Shown piece by piece: positions 34,401-46,595 of a stretch of DNA of 64,000 nucleotides; within the stretch, counting starts at the first letter, position 1; the number at the start of each line of letters is the position of its first letter. Under the pieces are notes generated by a model, which saw only the letters and a list, made by a program, of their open reading frames with translations, did not search any database and was not told where the DNA came from. The position numbers and the translations under genes were made by a program. This stretch comes from Halichondria panicea. Lineage: Eukaryota > Porifera > Demospongiae > Suberitida > Halichondriidae. The stretch lies in assembly GCF_963675165.1 (NCBI RefSeq), contig NC_087382.1, positions 992,001 through 1,056,000 on the forward strand. The letters are read 5' to 3'.

Positions 34401-35899
34401 AAGCTGATAGTACCTAGGTATAGACAAGGTAAAGTTCTATTCAAGTCCAAACTCACGGCCAACAAAAAGCTTCTTCCGGCGGAGTGACAGGGCCAAATAC
34501 TCAACTATTGGAACAGATTTAGTTTGAACATAATTATAGCCACGATTCTTTGAACTCTCTCTCTCGTATCGACAGAAGGCTCTAAGCAGCTAGCTACAAT
34601 GCATGAAAAAGTCCAGTATTGCCATCAAAATCCGAACGATTATTGCCTTTTTCTTTATGATCTCCGGTATTGCCATGACGTAATACTGCAACTTTAGGAA
34701 AAAAATGGAGATTATGATAAAAAGGTATTAATCGTTTGGATTTTGATGGCAATACTGGACTTTTTCAAAAGGCCACCATTGTCTAACGGTTTGAAGTCAG
34801 ACCTCGAAACCAGAGCTGTACATAGTTTACTAGTTGTAGATTACGGTCATGCATTGTAGCTAGCTGCTTAGAGCCTTCTGTCGATACGAGAGAGAGAGTT
34901 CGAAGAATCATGGCTATGTTCGAACTAAATCTGTTCCAATAGTTGAGTATTTGGCCCTGTCACTCCGCCGAAGAAGCTTTTTGTTGGCCGTGAGTTTAGA
35001 CTTGAATAGAGCCTTACCTTGTCTATACCTAGGTACTATCAGCTTAGTGCTCTGAGCCGTTGTCCTCGAGAACAAGCGTTCGAAAATAGCACGTGTTTGA
35101 TAATCGGTGGTTTACTCTAGTCTGGGGGCAAAAATCAATAGAATTAGGAGATCTCTTTCTTCTCTCCCCCTCCCCTCTCTGTAGGTCTATATGCCTAATC
35201 CCATGGCATCACAGCACAATCGTCATAGAATTCTGTACTATACAATGGTGTGGTACTCTCGTCTTGCATTGCTGTTAGATAATCCTCAGTACCTAGTCGC
35301 TATGTAGAGCATGGCTACAGCAGCATTAATTATACAGTTCAAAGGTCAACTCCGAAGTAGCTAAGGTAGGTGAACTATCGAGTAGCTAAGGTGAACTATA
35401 CTAGTAGCGCTCAGGGCCACCGTATATCCTGCATAATTCTGGAGATGCCAAAGCTACATAACATAAAGCTGCTTTTACACGTGATAAACAATTTAATTTT
35501 GCTGCATGCAACAACTCAGGAGTGGGTAATGATTGACCATGATTGTTGTTAAAAACGATCGATGCCGAAAGTTCAAGTCTAAAATTAATGGCTGCATTAT
35601 AGAAGAGCCTTGCAGCTCTCTTCCTCACTCTTGCAGCTAGCAATATATAGCTAGCGTTCTAGTGCAGAGCTAACTACTAAGTACAGTAGCAACACTCGGT
35701 AAAAAAGTTTGGCTACGTGCTTTTCTGAAAAGGCTGCAATGGCATTCCAAGTACCGGGGGTGGGGGTAAACAAAACTAGGCATAACTCGAGAACGAAGCA
35801 TTATTTTGAAAATCCACGAATTAAAATCCAAGTAAACATGACTAGAAGCCTATAGAAACTCTTACTCGCACTTGATTCATCCTTGAGCAGCTGTAGCAG

Positions 35900-35939
<40 letters not shown>

Positions 35940-38900
35940 ACCGTATACCTCACTTGCGCATGCGCACCGAGGCATAATAATAGGCGATTTGAAAAGAATA
36001 ATAGGCAATTTGAAAAGAATAATAAGCTGTTAACTTGAGCATAAAATAATGCATAATAGGTAATATCTCGAGCATATAATCTACCAACCCCTACATACGG
36101 CACAGAAAGCTAGTGAAGCGCATGCATATACATTCTCCAAAAGGTTTACCTCCAACCACACCTCCCTTTCCGTACCCACCCCCTGATGCGCAACACACCC
36201 GTGTTTTGTGGTTGGGAAGTTGGCACTTACAATGTACGGGCTGCAATGGCTTTTTCAAAGTATGCAAAACAAGCCATAACCGGAGAATGAAGTAATCAAT
36301 GTCAAAATCTAGCTAAATTATAGAAGCTATTACTTGTAGCAACTGTCGAGCAGATAGAGTACTTAAGCATATACATGCACACACTATACCGTATGCCTAT
36401 GGCGCACGCGAGCACTGAGGCATAGCATTTAGTTTAAAAGCTCTATTATATATTCGTGTGTATGTAGGAGCAATGTATATGCACTAAATACTTACGGTCA
36501 GGTCATTCCTCCGGGAATTTTTATTCAGCTCCTTGATGGTCTCTGTAATGCTATCTGTTCCTATGGAAATGATCACCATATCATCATTTTCCATTTCAAG
36601 CACAGGAGTATTAAAATCCACTTTGAGCACAGGAGTATCATTTTCCACTTTGAGCACAGGAGTATCATTTTCCACTTCGAGCACAGGAGTAGTGTCCATT
36701 TTGCCCTGGGTTAAATCAAAATTATGTTAAACTTACCTTATTCTTATAATTATGCTCAAAATACAGAACCATATGACTTACCTGTATGGGTTCTATCTTC
36801 ACTGTCACACCAGTCTCGTTTATCATGTTTTCGGGGAGAATTCTGCAAAAATGTATGTACATGCAGTTTAAAATCAGCTGTAGCCACAAACATCACTATA
36901 ATTATGTATACACCTTAATTACTATTCAGCACGAGGGATGTGCAGCTAATACAACTACTTTTTTGAACTTTGGCCAGCCCTGCCCTTCCCAAAATCCTGG
37001 CTGCGCCACTGGAAACCACCAGAGGAGTTATACGGTAGTATGTATGAGCATGGCCCTTGGAAGCTGGCTACAAGCAGCAGGTAACAGGAGCTATAAAATT
37101 AAAGTAGACTAGAGGTAGCCTTGAGACCAGCCGTTCGTTATCTGAAAGTATGCCTGGTCAAGTTCCAATGTAGAACTCGTTTAGCTGAGTCAGCGAGTGG
37201 TTAGGCTTGAGTAGTTGTGAACATGATTGCAGTAACTGCAAACACAACAATACTATAGCTAGCTGCACGTTACTGTAAGCATTATAATGATATTCACAGG
37301 AAAGCATGATTGTTGCGGGTAATTACCGGTCCAAAAAATTCCTGGACTACATTAGCCTCGATCCCAGGCCGCACTTCCCGCTAGGGAAGTGGGCCTGGTA
37401 TCGACTGCTTGCGCATGCGCTAATATCCCCCGGTATCTGGGGGCTTTGGATAACATCGTTTATGCTCAGTAAAACTATGACATCACAACGAAAGGAAGTG
37501 GATTGAAGGAAGTAGATAGAAAGTTCGATTGAAGGTTTCTAGCCCATCGGATAGCATTCTCTGATAGCTACCCTTAGCCTGCTATGTTAACAAAAGACTC
37601 ACAGCCTGCAACAGTGTGGATGACGATCGTCTGAAAGGAGTGACGGCTGATAAGAGCCTATATGGACAGGCCACGCCCATTTAACACTAACTTTGGTGAA
37701 AGTCTACTATACTACTGCTACTGATTCTATCAGAAGAAAATAGCAGTACAACAAACCTACACAGCTCTGTTTCTAGCTAGCTAGCTATATAGCTCTGTGT
37801 ATGACTTTTAGAATATTTTCTCTGATGTATCCAGTATTATAGAAATATTTACGGGTAAAAAAATCCAATATTATAGTATTATAGAAATATTTACGGGAAA
37901 AAATCCAATAATTTGGCGCATGCGCAAGCAGTCGATAGCAGGCCTTCTTTCAAAGGCCGGTGAAGGAGGCTAGGACTACATTAGAACTTGACCAGACGTT
38001 CTTTAAGATAACGAACGGATGGTCTCGAGGCTAGACTATAGAGGTATGCAGAACTTTTGAGAACTGAGTTTTAGTAGTGCATGAGACATGCATGCACTGT
38101 GGACTATGATCACAGGAAAGTATGCATGGTGGCCGACAGGGTCACCTGCCTCCGCCACGCCCATTATTTATTAATGTGTGTCGAAGTCCCTCTGGGGCCA
38201 CGCCCACCTTAGCAGCCGTTCTTTCCAGCTTCTGAGCTTTATCACTAAGACAGCTAGCTCTAGCAGAACTGCAGAGGACTCAGGAGACTTAGCTAGCTGT
38301 ATAGGTATAGCTAATAATTTTTAAAATGTGGGCGTGGCCCCACTCACATGAAACTGGCGGAGGTGATGGCGGTGGTGGCAGCAATTTACTGCTGCCATCA
38401 CTCCGCCACAGTGTTTTATGCTGGTCGTATGAGTGTGAGGCCACGCCCACACACAATTTAGAGCTAATAGTAGCCTCGATTCAAGGCTGATTAAAATACG
38501 GCCTGGTACCTATCGCAGGGGTAATAGTGCGCATGCGCTTCAAATTACCCAGAATATGGGTAATCGTACTACGAACGTAAAACCTTAGTAAATTATACCG
38601 GAAATTAGTCCGTTTACTAAGAATATGCCGTTCCGTAATACTTTATCTCTATGACTGAGTTCTGTGAAGCTGTGGTTTTTGCTGTCTATTGCATTGGTCT
38701 AGAAGGCTTGAACACTAGTTTTAAGACAGAAGAGGCTCTCATCTATATCTAGGATGGTCCTATATATAGCTGGGTTGTCTTCGCAAGTTTGAGGCACCAT
38801 ACACTTTCCATAGCCTGTACAGATCCAAGGTAAGACATCCTGACCATACAACCGTCATAAAGGTAGATGAGAGCCTCTTCTGGCTTCAGACTAGTGTGAA

Positions 38901-40636
38901 AGCCTTCTGGAACAACGCAATAGAGAGCTAAGCTGATGTACAAAGATAGAAAATAGATGAGAGAAAGAAAAAAAGGGGATTCCCCAGATTCTGGAGAATA
39001 AACTAACGCATGCACACTATCACCATGCAATAGGTACCAGGCCGTATTTTAATCGGCCTGGAATTGAGTCTAGTTTAATAGCTATTCTTATAACTCTCCT
39101 GAGTCTCTGACTTCCTCTGCTAGAGCTAGCTATCCCAGAGTGACAAAGCTCAGAAGCTGGAAAGAACGGCTGCTAAGATGGGCGTGGCCCCACAGGGACT
39201 TCGACACACATTAATAAATTATGGGCGTAGCGGAGGAGGAGGCGGGTGACCCTGTTGGCCACCATAGGAAAGTCAGCAAGGAATTCGAAGCCTATTATGG
39301 AGTCTTGAAAATACGGCTCCGGGTTATAATAATTATAACCCGGAGCCGGCCGGCCGTATTTTCAATTATTTGAACTGGATATTAAAGCAAAGAAGCAAAG
39401 AGCAAGAACTACAATCATATTCTACTTTAGTAGTCATTTTCCATTTTTCCTGGTACCACGGAATCACTTTACTGTAAATACGTGCCTCGAATAAAGGGTG
39501 TGTGTTAGCTAGCTAGCCAACGTGCAAGTTCAACAACAAAGCTTTAGCATAAAAAAATCTGCCACTATTTGCGTGAAGGCGATATAAAGTATCCACGCTG
39601 TAAACGCAGCGCTATGGCATCTAGATATAAGCAGACTCAGATGTCAAATCTGTCTTTAAACTAAGCTTAAATTAAAGCCAAAAAAGCAGTTTGTCAAGTA
39701 TTGTTATGCCCCGGTAGCTCTGTCTACACTTCTGCTATGACGTTTGCTGTAGTCTAACCTAAACTGGTGTTTCAATGACTGTGTTTCCTGATGTTCAAAC
39801 TTTCTACGTTTCTCAGCCTATCTTGCATTTTAAGGCACTGGCTTGAACATTTCTGTGCTTACAATCAGCTTGCTACGTTTATAGCCTTTCTAAGGGCTGA
39901 TATCTTCACATCTCGTTATTCCAGACCATGCACGCAGCCTATAACCACTTCCTGGGTTGACCCTGACCATACTCTGGTGATCGCCCTATGTTGTACTAGA
40001 TTTACAGTATATAGTGCTTTGACGTGGGACCACAATGAACACTAAAAATATGTGCATATGCATTCTCTAGGCTCAAAATACGAACTCATAGCATGCATGA
40101 TCGTCAAGTTTAAAATCGCCAAATATAGTTCAATTCAACTGCCTCATTCGCCAAATTAACCAGCTATACGGGTATAATGATCATAAATTGAGTGTGGGGG
40201 TATAGTTTATAGGACAAGCATTCCATACGTATTTCCTAGCAGTGTGTTGATGAGGGTGCTCTTTCCTGCATTATGGAGTCCAAAGACACTAATCAGCACA
40301 CTCTTTTGAGAGAAAACCTCGTTAATATCACACACTTCCTGCTGTGTGTCTTTACTCAGCAATGGCTCTCCTGAGATATATACCTTAGCATCTATTAGTG
40401 ACTTGAGTAGGTCCTGCGCCATCTATATATAATATTATATTCCAGCACTATTATTATAGTATCGAATCAGTAGCTTGAATTCACACATGCCTACAACAAA
40501 GTATTGACTTGATAATAAGGGTGCGGCATATACAAATAATTATGGTCAGGCTCTGTTTTTTCAGGCAACTTAACAGGTTTATATGCTAAACTTCAAAACT
40601 AACCTTGCATGAAGGCATTGGTCCAGGATCAGACAT
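27106..40636 (-). CDS. Dynamin-like large GTPase, nine exons, 523 residues
   Basis: Exons (minus strand): 40604-40636, 40229-40422, 36782-36842, 36496-36705, 32236-32473, 27869-28271, 27656-27789, 27467-27609, 27106-27261. All introns are GT-AG and all phases agree, giving 1572 nt with a terminal TAA. G1 is GLHNAGKST (59-67), a G2 threonine lies in NETGVT after ILPEN, G3 is DNPG (194-197) and G4 is TKMD (258-261). The STLINTLLGN...ILP context is that of dynamin/GBP-like GTPases that bind membranes or assemble, rather than small GTPases. The C-terminal third is charged and helical with no membrane segment. Exon 4 contains an internal 9-residue repeat. Introns reach about 4 kb because they are filled with repeats, yet no exon is broken. 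Exact family unknown; an interferon-GTPase-like defence role is only a guess. Confidence 0.9.
28312..28600 (+). repeat. Dispersed repeat with NRF1-like palindrome and GT microsatellite
   Basis: Starts ATGCCTCGGTGCGCATGCGC, then a (GT)n tract at about 28367-28475, then AGACTGCTATACAGCTGCTC and a conserved 3' part ending in TCTCGAGTTATGCCTAG. Open frames through the GT tract are artefacts. Lies in a GTPase intron. Confidence 0.8.
29581..30099. mobile_element. MITE with CCATAGATTGAATAGGGAG ends, TSD TGTAG
   Basis: 519 bp with about 35-bp inverted ends; 5-bp direct repeats TGTAG at 29576-29580 and 30100-30104. It sits at the very edge of the foldback element at 30104-30950. A partial copy lies at 52745-52825. 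Confidence 0.85.
30104..30950. mobile_element. Foldback element, GAGTAA...TTACTC, inserted at TA
   Basis: 847 bp with arms of about 370 bp that pair almost completely. Flanked by TA (30102-30103 and 30951-30952). The unoccupied target GTTAGTGTATCTGATTATC is seen at 33477-33495 in a related repeat, which supports TA duplication as in Tc1/mariner-type movers. The loop holds GCGGCCTGGAATCGAGGCTA, an end of another MITE family. Confidence 0.85.
32744..32990 (+). repeat. Dispersed repeat with NRF1-like palindrome
   Basis: TGCCTCGGTGCGCATGCGCA, short GT/CTGT tracts, then the same 3' part as 28312-28600. Lies in the intron between GTPase exons 4 and 5. Confidence 0.75.
33401..33768. repeat. Dispersed repeat with GGCGTAGCCAGG ends
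   Basis: Ends GTGGCGTAGCCAGGGGG and CCTGGCTACGCTCCTG are inverted. Its body repeats 29562-29575 plus 30953-31190, so that copy carries the foldback insertion and this one does not. Confidence 0.75.
34329..35117. mobile_element. Foldback element, GAGTAA...TTACTC family, second copy
   Basis: 789 bp between TA dinucleotides (34327-34328, 35118-35119). Arms of about 275 bp pair from GAGTAAACCACTGATTATCG to TAGCTACAATGCATGA. Confidence 0.85.
34605..34766. mobile_element. MITE nested in the loop of the second foldback element
   Basis: 162 bp, perfect inverted ends GAAAAAGTCCAGTATTGCCA. Confidence 0.8.
35773..35978 (-). repeat. Dispersed repeat with NRF1-like palindrome and CA tract
   Basis: Minus-oriented member of the 28312 family: TTGCGCATGCGCACCGAGGC end and a (CA)n tract at 35904-35930. 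A diverged relative follows at 36268-36425. Confidence 0.75.
37116..38033. mobile_element. Outer MITE, TAGCCTTGAGACCAGCCG ends
   Basis: Inverted ends TAGCCTTGAGACCAGCCGTT and AACGGATGGTCTCGAGGCTA-like. Flanks GACTAGAGG and GACTATAGAGG suggest a target duplication of about 9 bp. Interrupted by 37353-37972. Confidence 0.7.
37353..37972. mobile_element. MULE-like MITE, TAGCCTCGATCCCAGGCCG ends, 9-bp TSD
   Basis: 620 bp with terminal TAGCCTCGATCCCAGGCCG and its imperfect complement, flanked by exact 9-bp direct repeats GGACTACAT (37344-37352 and 37973-37981). A 9-bp duplication is typical of Mutator-like transposition. It carries GCGCATGCGC near both ends. Confidence 0.85.
38127..39264. mobile_element. 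Foldback element, TGGTGGCC...GGCCACCA
   Basis: 1138 bp with arms of about 180 bp. Contains a MULE-like MITE (38471-39072, imperfect 9-bp flanks AGCTAATAG/GTTTAATAG), which in turn contains the hairpin MITE 38701-38908: three layers. Confidence 0.8.
39306..39363. repeat. Near-perfect palindrome
   Basis: Arms GAAAATACGGCTCCGGGTTA and complement; 58 bp. Confidence 0.75.
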
Positions 40637-42676
40637 ATGCTTAATGTCTTCTGTTGCAGAAGTTTCTCTAGAAACGTCGTTTTCTAGAGAAAGATGTATC
40701 GAAGATAAAAAAAACAGTGAAATCCGATAAACGGGCAATAATTTCAAAAGGTTAACATTTTTAACATTACAGCAGTGTTGCTTCTTCTAGCTCTGTATCA
40801 AATAAACAGTTTAAGAAGGCCTCCCAGACAGCTAGAGCTGCCAGCTAGGAAGAGTGGTGGACTCTCGTAGATCATTAGTGAATAACTTCCTGAGTGTCGA
40901 GTTAAAGCTTATTAAAGGCTTTCAGGAGTAATCATTAGCTACTTTATCTTCAGCAATGGCTTCCTGTCGAACATAAAGGTAAGATTTGGTAGCAGAAGAC
41001 TTGCCTGGTCCATAATATGGACCAGGCATTATAACCATAGCCTCATCAGGGGACCCACAGGAACACATCATGCTTTTCCTATAACATCTGTAGCCTTATA
41101 GTGTAGGTGTCGTTAAGTAGAGACTTGGTTTGATACAATAAAGGGCGTAAGAAACTCAGTTATCTTTGCACAATATTAATACTTCTATGTAACGGACTGC
41201 AACTTTAGAATACAAAATAGTATACGGTTTAATTACTGACAGTATCCACAAATACACGGATTACCCCTTTTTGGAGTAATGTACGCGCATGCGCATACAA
41301 GGTATACCAGACCGCCTTTCTCTTCGCGGCCTGGAATCGAGGCTATTACATAATCTGTGCATTTTAGCTCATTTTGCTGGTATTATAAATACTGCTCAAG
41401 TTGTGAAATTAATGTTATTCATAGCGTTTCTAATTAGTACTCTCAGAGATAATTGGAAAATGCAATGAATTGAGATTCCAATTATCTGCGAGTACACATT
41501 TTGCGATTTTACTCTCATTCGCAGAAATAGCAGAAATTATAATGCTTGTGAAAATATGTAAGGCATACAGATATTCTCCCCAGCTAAAAATAACTTCCCT
41601 ATTTAATATCTATACATGGCATCATTGTAGCTATAATTATTATAGTCTATATATATCTATTGTTGAACTGTTTTAGATGCAAATTATGGGTAGAAGTGGC
41701 ACTGATATAGCTAGATCATGATCAAATACTTAACATATAGGCTATTGTAAGTGCACAGAGAACAAAATCAGCTAATTGCACAGCTGCATGAAGTTGCATT
41801 TCTCGTACTAAAGGAGTCATTGGTCAGGTATTTGCCAAAATGAGCCTGAGCAAATTCCAATCACGCCCAGATGCAATCACAATACCAGGTCTAGTAGGCG
41901 ACCTAGTATTATTTTAGAAAGAACTCAGCCTGGGGAGGAGCTACCCTATTCTAATTAGAACCAACTGCTCATAAGAAGTACAAAGTTCAGTGTCTTCTAG
42001 CAGACGACTACTGGCCTAGTTCTCGGTTTCTGTTGACTCAAAACATTAATTTTAACTACCCACGATTCCAGTGTTTCGAGGGCGGTCGGAATCGACACCC
42101 CCTGAAAAATAACGTTTTGAGTCCATTCATTCAACATTGCATTTTTATTCTAACTTTTGCCTGTTTTGACAATAATTTGGAACAATTTGGTAAACTGCAT
42201 AATGTTTTTGCTAGCCTCCATCGCAGTCTCTCCTTTTTCTGTTCTTTGTCACACTCACAATAGTAGACAATAAAGGAACAAAGAAAGAAAGAAAGAAAAG
42301 GAGAGCCTGCCTTGCTATGTCACCTATAACGAACGGTGGCACAGTGAAAATGAATGTCGGTCGTGAGTAGATGGGTGCATAGAGCCTGGCAGGCTACAAA
42401 GCCCCAGGCCGGATGCCTACGCATTGAAGACTTTCACCTAAAGCTGCAGCATTACTGAGCTAGCCAGTGGCGGATCCAGGAAAAAGGTTCCAAACTAGCG
42501 CTGGAACTAAAAGTTGTGTACAGTGAGCATTTTTTTGGGAGTTATGCTCACTTCCGGTCACACATTTTGCATAAGACTAGGCAAAAATCCCCAGGGGAAG
42601 TCCCATAACAGGCTTGCGTAGAACTAGCTGGCTGCTTACGAACAGTCGGCTAGCACTATAGAGCCTAAGTATAGGA

Positions 42677-42829
42677 TATACCACACCTAAGAGGAGGATA
42701 TGCACCCATATATCCTCCGGTCCGCTACCGTGGCTACTCTGAGGCATAGCCGAGGGGTATATGTAACCATGGTAGAGGAGGATATTATGGATGCATATCC
42801 TCCGAGTAGGTATGGTATATCTGACTTAT
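42677..42829. repeat. Palindromic repeat
   Basis: Arms TATACCACACCTAAGAGGAG and its approximate complement, with GAGGATAT motifs repeated inside. Confidence 0.6.
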
Positions 42830-43629
42830 ACCAACGTGACTGTAGCTGACTATAGAAAGACCTCCCCTAGCAATAATTCAATCCACGATGCAGACTGCAC
42901 TGAAAAAGAGCAAGACTAATGCAGGATTTTGCAGCTGTCAAAGAGCTAGTTAAGCAGTACGTCGACTCCTACAGAGCCTCCTTGGTCCAAGCGACGTCCC
43001 TTACTGGAGTTGCAAGCTCTTCTTGGACACAATGTGTCTAAACCACGCCCATGCATGGACCCATGGAGGCTTATAGCCATCTTGTTGGAGAGCAGTTTCC
43101 GTGTTTCTGCCGTTGCTTGGAGTCTTAGTATATACCGTGGTGTTAATCAGGTCTCCTTTCTCTTTACTTAATTTTTGAAAAAATAAATTGAAAACTGCAT
43201 GTGCATACCTGGGGCTGTATGTATATATCCTAAAGCTGTTGATCAATTAGTGGTGACGTATTTATAAGTGTGGTAATAACTATTGAGTGACTTTAAATAC
43301 TCTTTTAGCAGTTGATACATCAAAACAACATGCAGAATTAAATTACAATAGCTACAAAAAGCTAGCTGCATATAATAATAGCTAGACTGAAAGGGGGGAT
43401 CCGTGCCACGCACTTTAGTGCTCTATCTTAAATTATGAGTTGGATGTAATTATGCCTCATTTTGTGCATGCGCAAGCGGAAGTATATAGTAATGTTTTCT
43501 TCTTGAATATCTATATTTGTGGATTTGCAAACTAAACTTTGTTCTCGAGTTACAGTTACTTTGAAGGACTCGTGTGTAGCAAAATCTGTTTACATAACTT
43601 ATAGCTAATAATACTACCTATAGTATAGG

Positions 43630-44075
43630 TACTGTATTTACTTGATTAAACGCCCGGGCATTTATTTCAGATCGAAGTCTTTAGAGGGGGCGTTTAAACG
43701 AGGAGGGCGTTTAATCCAGGAGGGCATTTATTGTTATGTCTACTCAAAACTCTTGCACAGCAGCAGTTAATGTGCTCTTCTTGGGCTGCTGTCTCAGCTT
43801 AAATCTATTTCTCAGCTTAAATTTTAAGTCTTAGGAGTGCCCTCTGTGTCAGTATCTCTCTCTCTGCCATCAATGCATCATAAAAAGTATTATTATTTTA
43901 TGCTGCTTGCAACTGGGTTCCATGTGCTATTTCAGCTCCACCCACAGTGCCACGCCCCATACATGGGCGATTATTTAAGATGGGCGTTTATTGACAAAGA
44001 CAGAGCTTTTACCCTGGGCATTTAAACAAGATGGGCGTTTATTCAAGGAGGGCGTTTAATCAAGTAAATACGGTA
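43630..44075. mobile_element. MITE, TACTGTATTTACTTGATTAA ends
   Basis: 446 bp; long inverted ends, with internal GGGCGTTTAATC repeats near both ends. Confidence 0.8.
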
Positions 44076-44186
44076 TATAGCTAGCTAGCTCTGTATGAGA
44101 GGTGAATAGTGCCAAAACAAAACAAGTTATAGGAAGCGGCGGTGTTTATTTGGTGGCAGTGGCTTAACATAAGGGTGACGGCAGTG

Positions 44187-44534
44187 CAGGGCCGTAGACA
44201 GCGGAGGGGGGGCAGGGGGAGCAGTTGCCCTCCCTGGCATTCTCAAATTATTGATCTGCACATGCCCAATGAGATGTGGGCAGGGCTATCTGATGGCATG
44301 CTGACTGCTGAGAATAAGTTATGACCTTTTGTTTAGGTAAAATTCTGAGCTCCACTGGCCTCTGGGAAGCAGGAGCACCTTCCTAGTTCAAGCTACCTTG
44401 TTTTAGTTACTCTAAGTTGGTGCCACAGCAAGTTGGAAGTTGCCATACTCAGGGGATATGAAATAACAGTCGACCAGTAAAATTTTCAGCTGTTATTTTG
44501 CCACCCCTGCAAACCTAAGCTATCTACGGCCCTG
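44187..44534. mobile_element. MITE, CAGGGCCGTAGA ends, TSD CAGTG
   Basis: 348 bp; inverted ends CAGGGCCGTAGACAGC and complement; exact 5-bp repeats CAGTG at 44182-44186 and 44535-44539. Confidence 0.8.
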
Positions 44535-45423
44535 CAGTGTGTTTAGTGGTGGCGGCTTAGCCTCGAATAATATATATTAAGACGGCCGTGCACGAATATA
44601 GGTGAGGTTAGAAGCACCTGACCTTAGCTAATAGAGAATCAGAGGGTGCTCCTGTGATAGCCTCGAGACCATGCATGAGCGGCATGATATCAGGTCAGCG
44701 CTAGAGCAACTGTCTGTAAGTATGTCATACTACGGTACTCTTTCAACCGCATTTTAAGTGAGTGCGTAGATGTATAGTAGTTAATTAGTATCAGCATACG
44801 CACACTATGGTTTGTATCTCAAGCCCACATTCATGGCTAACAGTTTACACAACTACAAGTGTTAGTGACGTATTCAGTACTAGATGTAAAATTGAATGTG
44901 CATGCATGGGAGTTGCATACTCCTTGCAGCAATGTAGACTAAAAGAAGGTTGTCACAATCTGCTTTTAGTTTACATTGCATGCTGTATGAGACGGGAGCA
45001 GTGAGACTAACAAATTTTTATCTGGTTCCTTTACATCGATCAACTCGACTGCGCCTCGTGGTTATCATGCAGATTACTCTCGCGTCTAATACCACTTGAG
45101 GCCATAATTATACACTATATAGGCCAAAAGTTTAACTATAATATAACGAGTGTTGCAAGCGTGCGCTTGCTAATGCCTCTCGCCATGTTATGCTTTCGCT
45201 CAAAGTGTTATAGTAGTTTCTATAATGAATTTTATATTTAAAGTTAGCTTATCTATAATTATAAACTCACTGAGAAGAAAAGACTTATTTACATGCATCT
45301 ATTGTTGTTATCTACTGTATTAGCTATGTGGCTTACCAGTACCTCAAGAAAGAAGAAAATTGATTCTACCAGGGTCTGGAGTTCAGTGTATCTATCATAA
45401 CTGAAAAGAAAAGACGTGTGTAC

Positions 45424-45590
45424 ATGCATATTGTTATCTATAATTTATTGTTATTATTATTGTTATATGGTAGTGCATATTGTTATCTATAATTATTGTT
45501 ATAATTATTGTTATAATTATTGTTATAATTATGGTAGTGTGCATATTGTTATCTATAATTATTGTTATCTATATTGTTATATGGTATGTG
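45424..45590. repeat. AT-rich tandem repeat (TTGTTATAATTA)n
   Basis: Simple repeat; the Tyr/Cys-rich open frames in it are spurious. Confidence 0.85.
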
Positions 45591-46595
45591 TTTTGTGGCT
45601 TACCAGGCCCTCAAGAAAAATATGATTCTGCCAGGAGAATCTGGATCTGGATCTTGGATATTATTTTCTCACATGTGGGGAATGAGCGTGCATGCGCATA
45701 CATCCACAGGAATAATTAAAGGGTGTGTCCAAAGAGATCAATTTCACAAATGGCTACAAGAGCTAGCTAGCTGTTTTAACAGATATTTTCTGACTCTTGT
45801 AGCTAATAAAAGCTAGCGCTTTAGTGCAAGGCTAACTTATATGTTGAATAGAAAGTTTGTGCGAACAGATGATGCTATGAAAGATTCTGAAGAGACTGCA
45901 ACAGCCTTCAATGTGAGTCAAACTAGCCATAACTCGAGAAAGAAGCTTTAGTTTGCAAATCCACGAATCAAAATCCAAGAGAACATGGCTATATAAGCCT
46001 ATAGAAGCTGTTAGTTTTCGTCGCATTGCAACCGTTGAGCAGTTAGAGCTGGAACAGATACACACACACACACAGTTAGCTTTACCATATCCCTCATGCG
46101 GCTATACGCCTCGAGGCATAATTAGTGCAAGGCTAACTCATTATGTTGAATAGAAAGTTTGTGCAAACGGATGATGCTATATGAAGAGACTGCAACAGCC
46201 TTCAATGTGAGTTAAACTAGCCATAACTCAAGAAAGAAGCTTTAGTTTGCTAATCCAAGAATCAAAATCCAAGAGAACGTGGCTATAGAAGCCTATAGAA
46301 GCTGTTAGTTTTCGTCGCATTGCAACCTTTGGAGCAGTTACAGCTGGAATACACACACACACACACACACACACACATGCAGTCAGCTTTACCGTATCCC
46401 TCGTGCGGCTACGCCTTCAAGGCATAATTATGATCATGGCATTTCGTAACTGAACAACAACTGAAAGATTAAGGTTACTGTCTGGTTTCCATGCATGCAG
46501 TAAAAATGGCTGCCATAAAATAGCAACATTTGGTTTATGCTCCATGCATGCTAGGTAGTTGCATGCTTTCTCATGCATTTAGAAAATTAATTTAC

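Larger units (their letters stand above)
40637..46590. other. Gene-poor stretch of repeats upstream of the GTPase gene
   Basis: Contains hairpins and MITEs listed separately, GCGCATGCGC at about 41286 with an AATCGAGGCT end at 41333, and two minus-oriented members of the NRF1-palindrome repeat family at 45906-46121 and 46214-46428. No exon of the GTPase or of another gene was recognised. Confidence 0.5.

Noticed and set aside
45416-45816. Tyr/Cys-rich overlapping open frames
   Set aside because: Produced by a simple AT-rich tandem repeat; no splice sites or family features.
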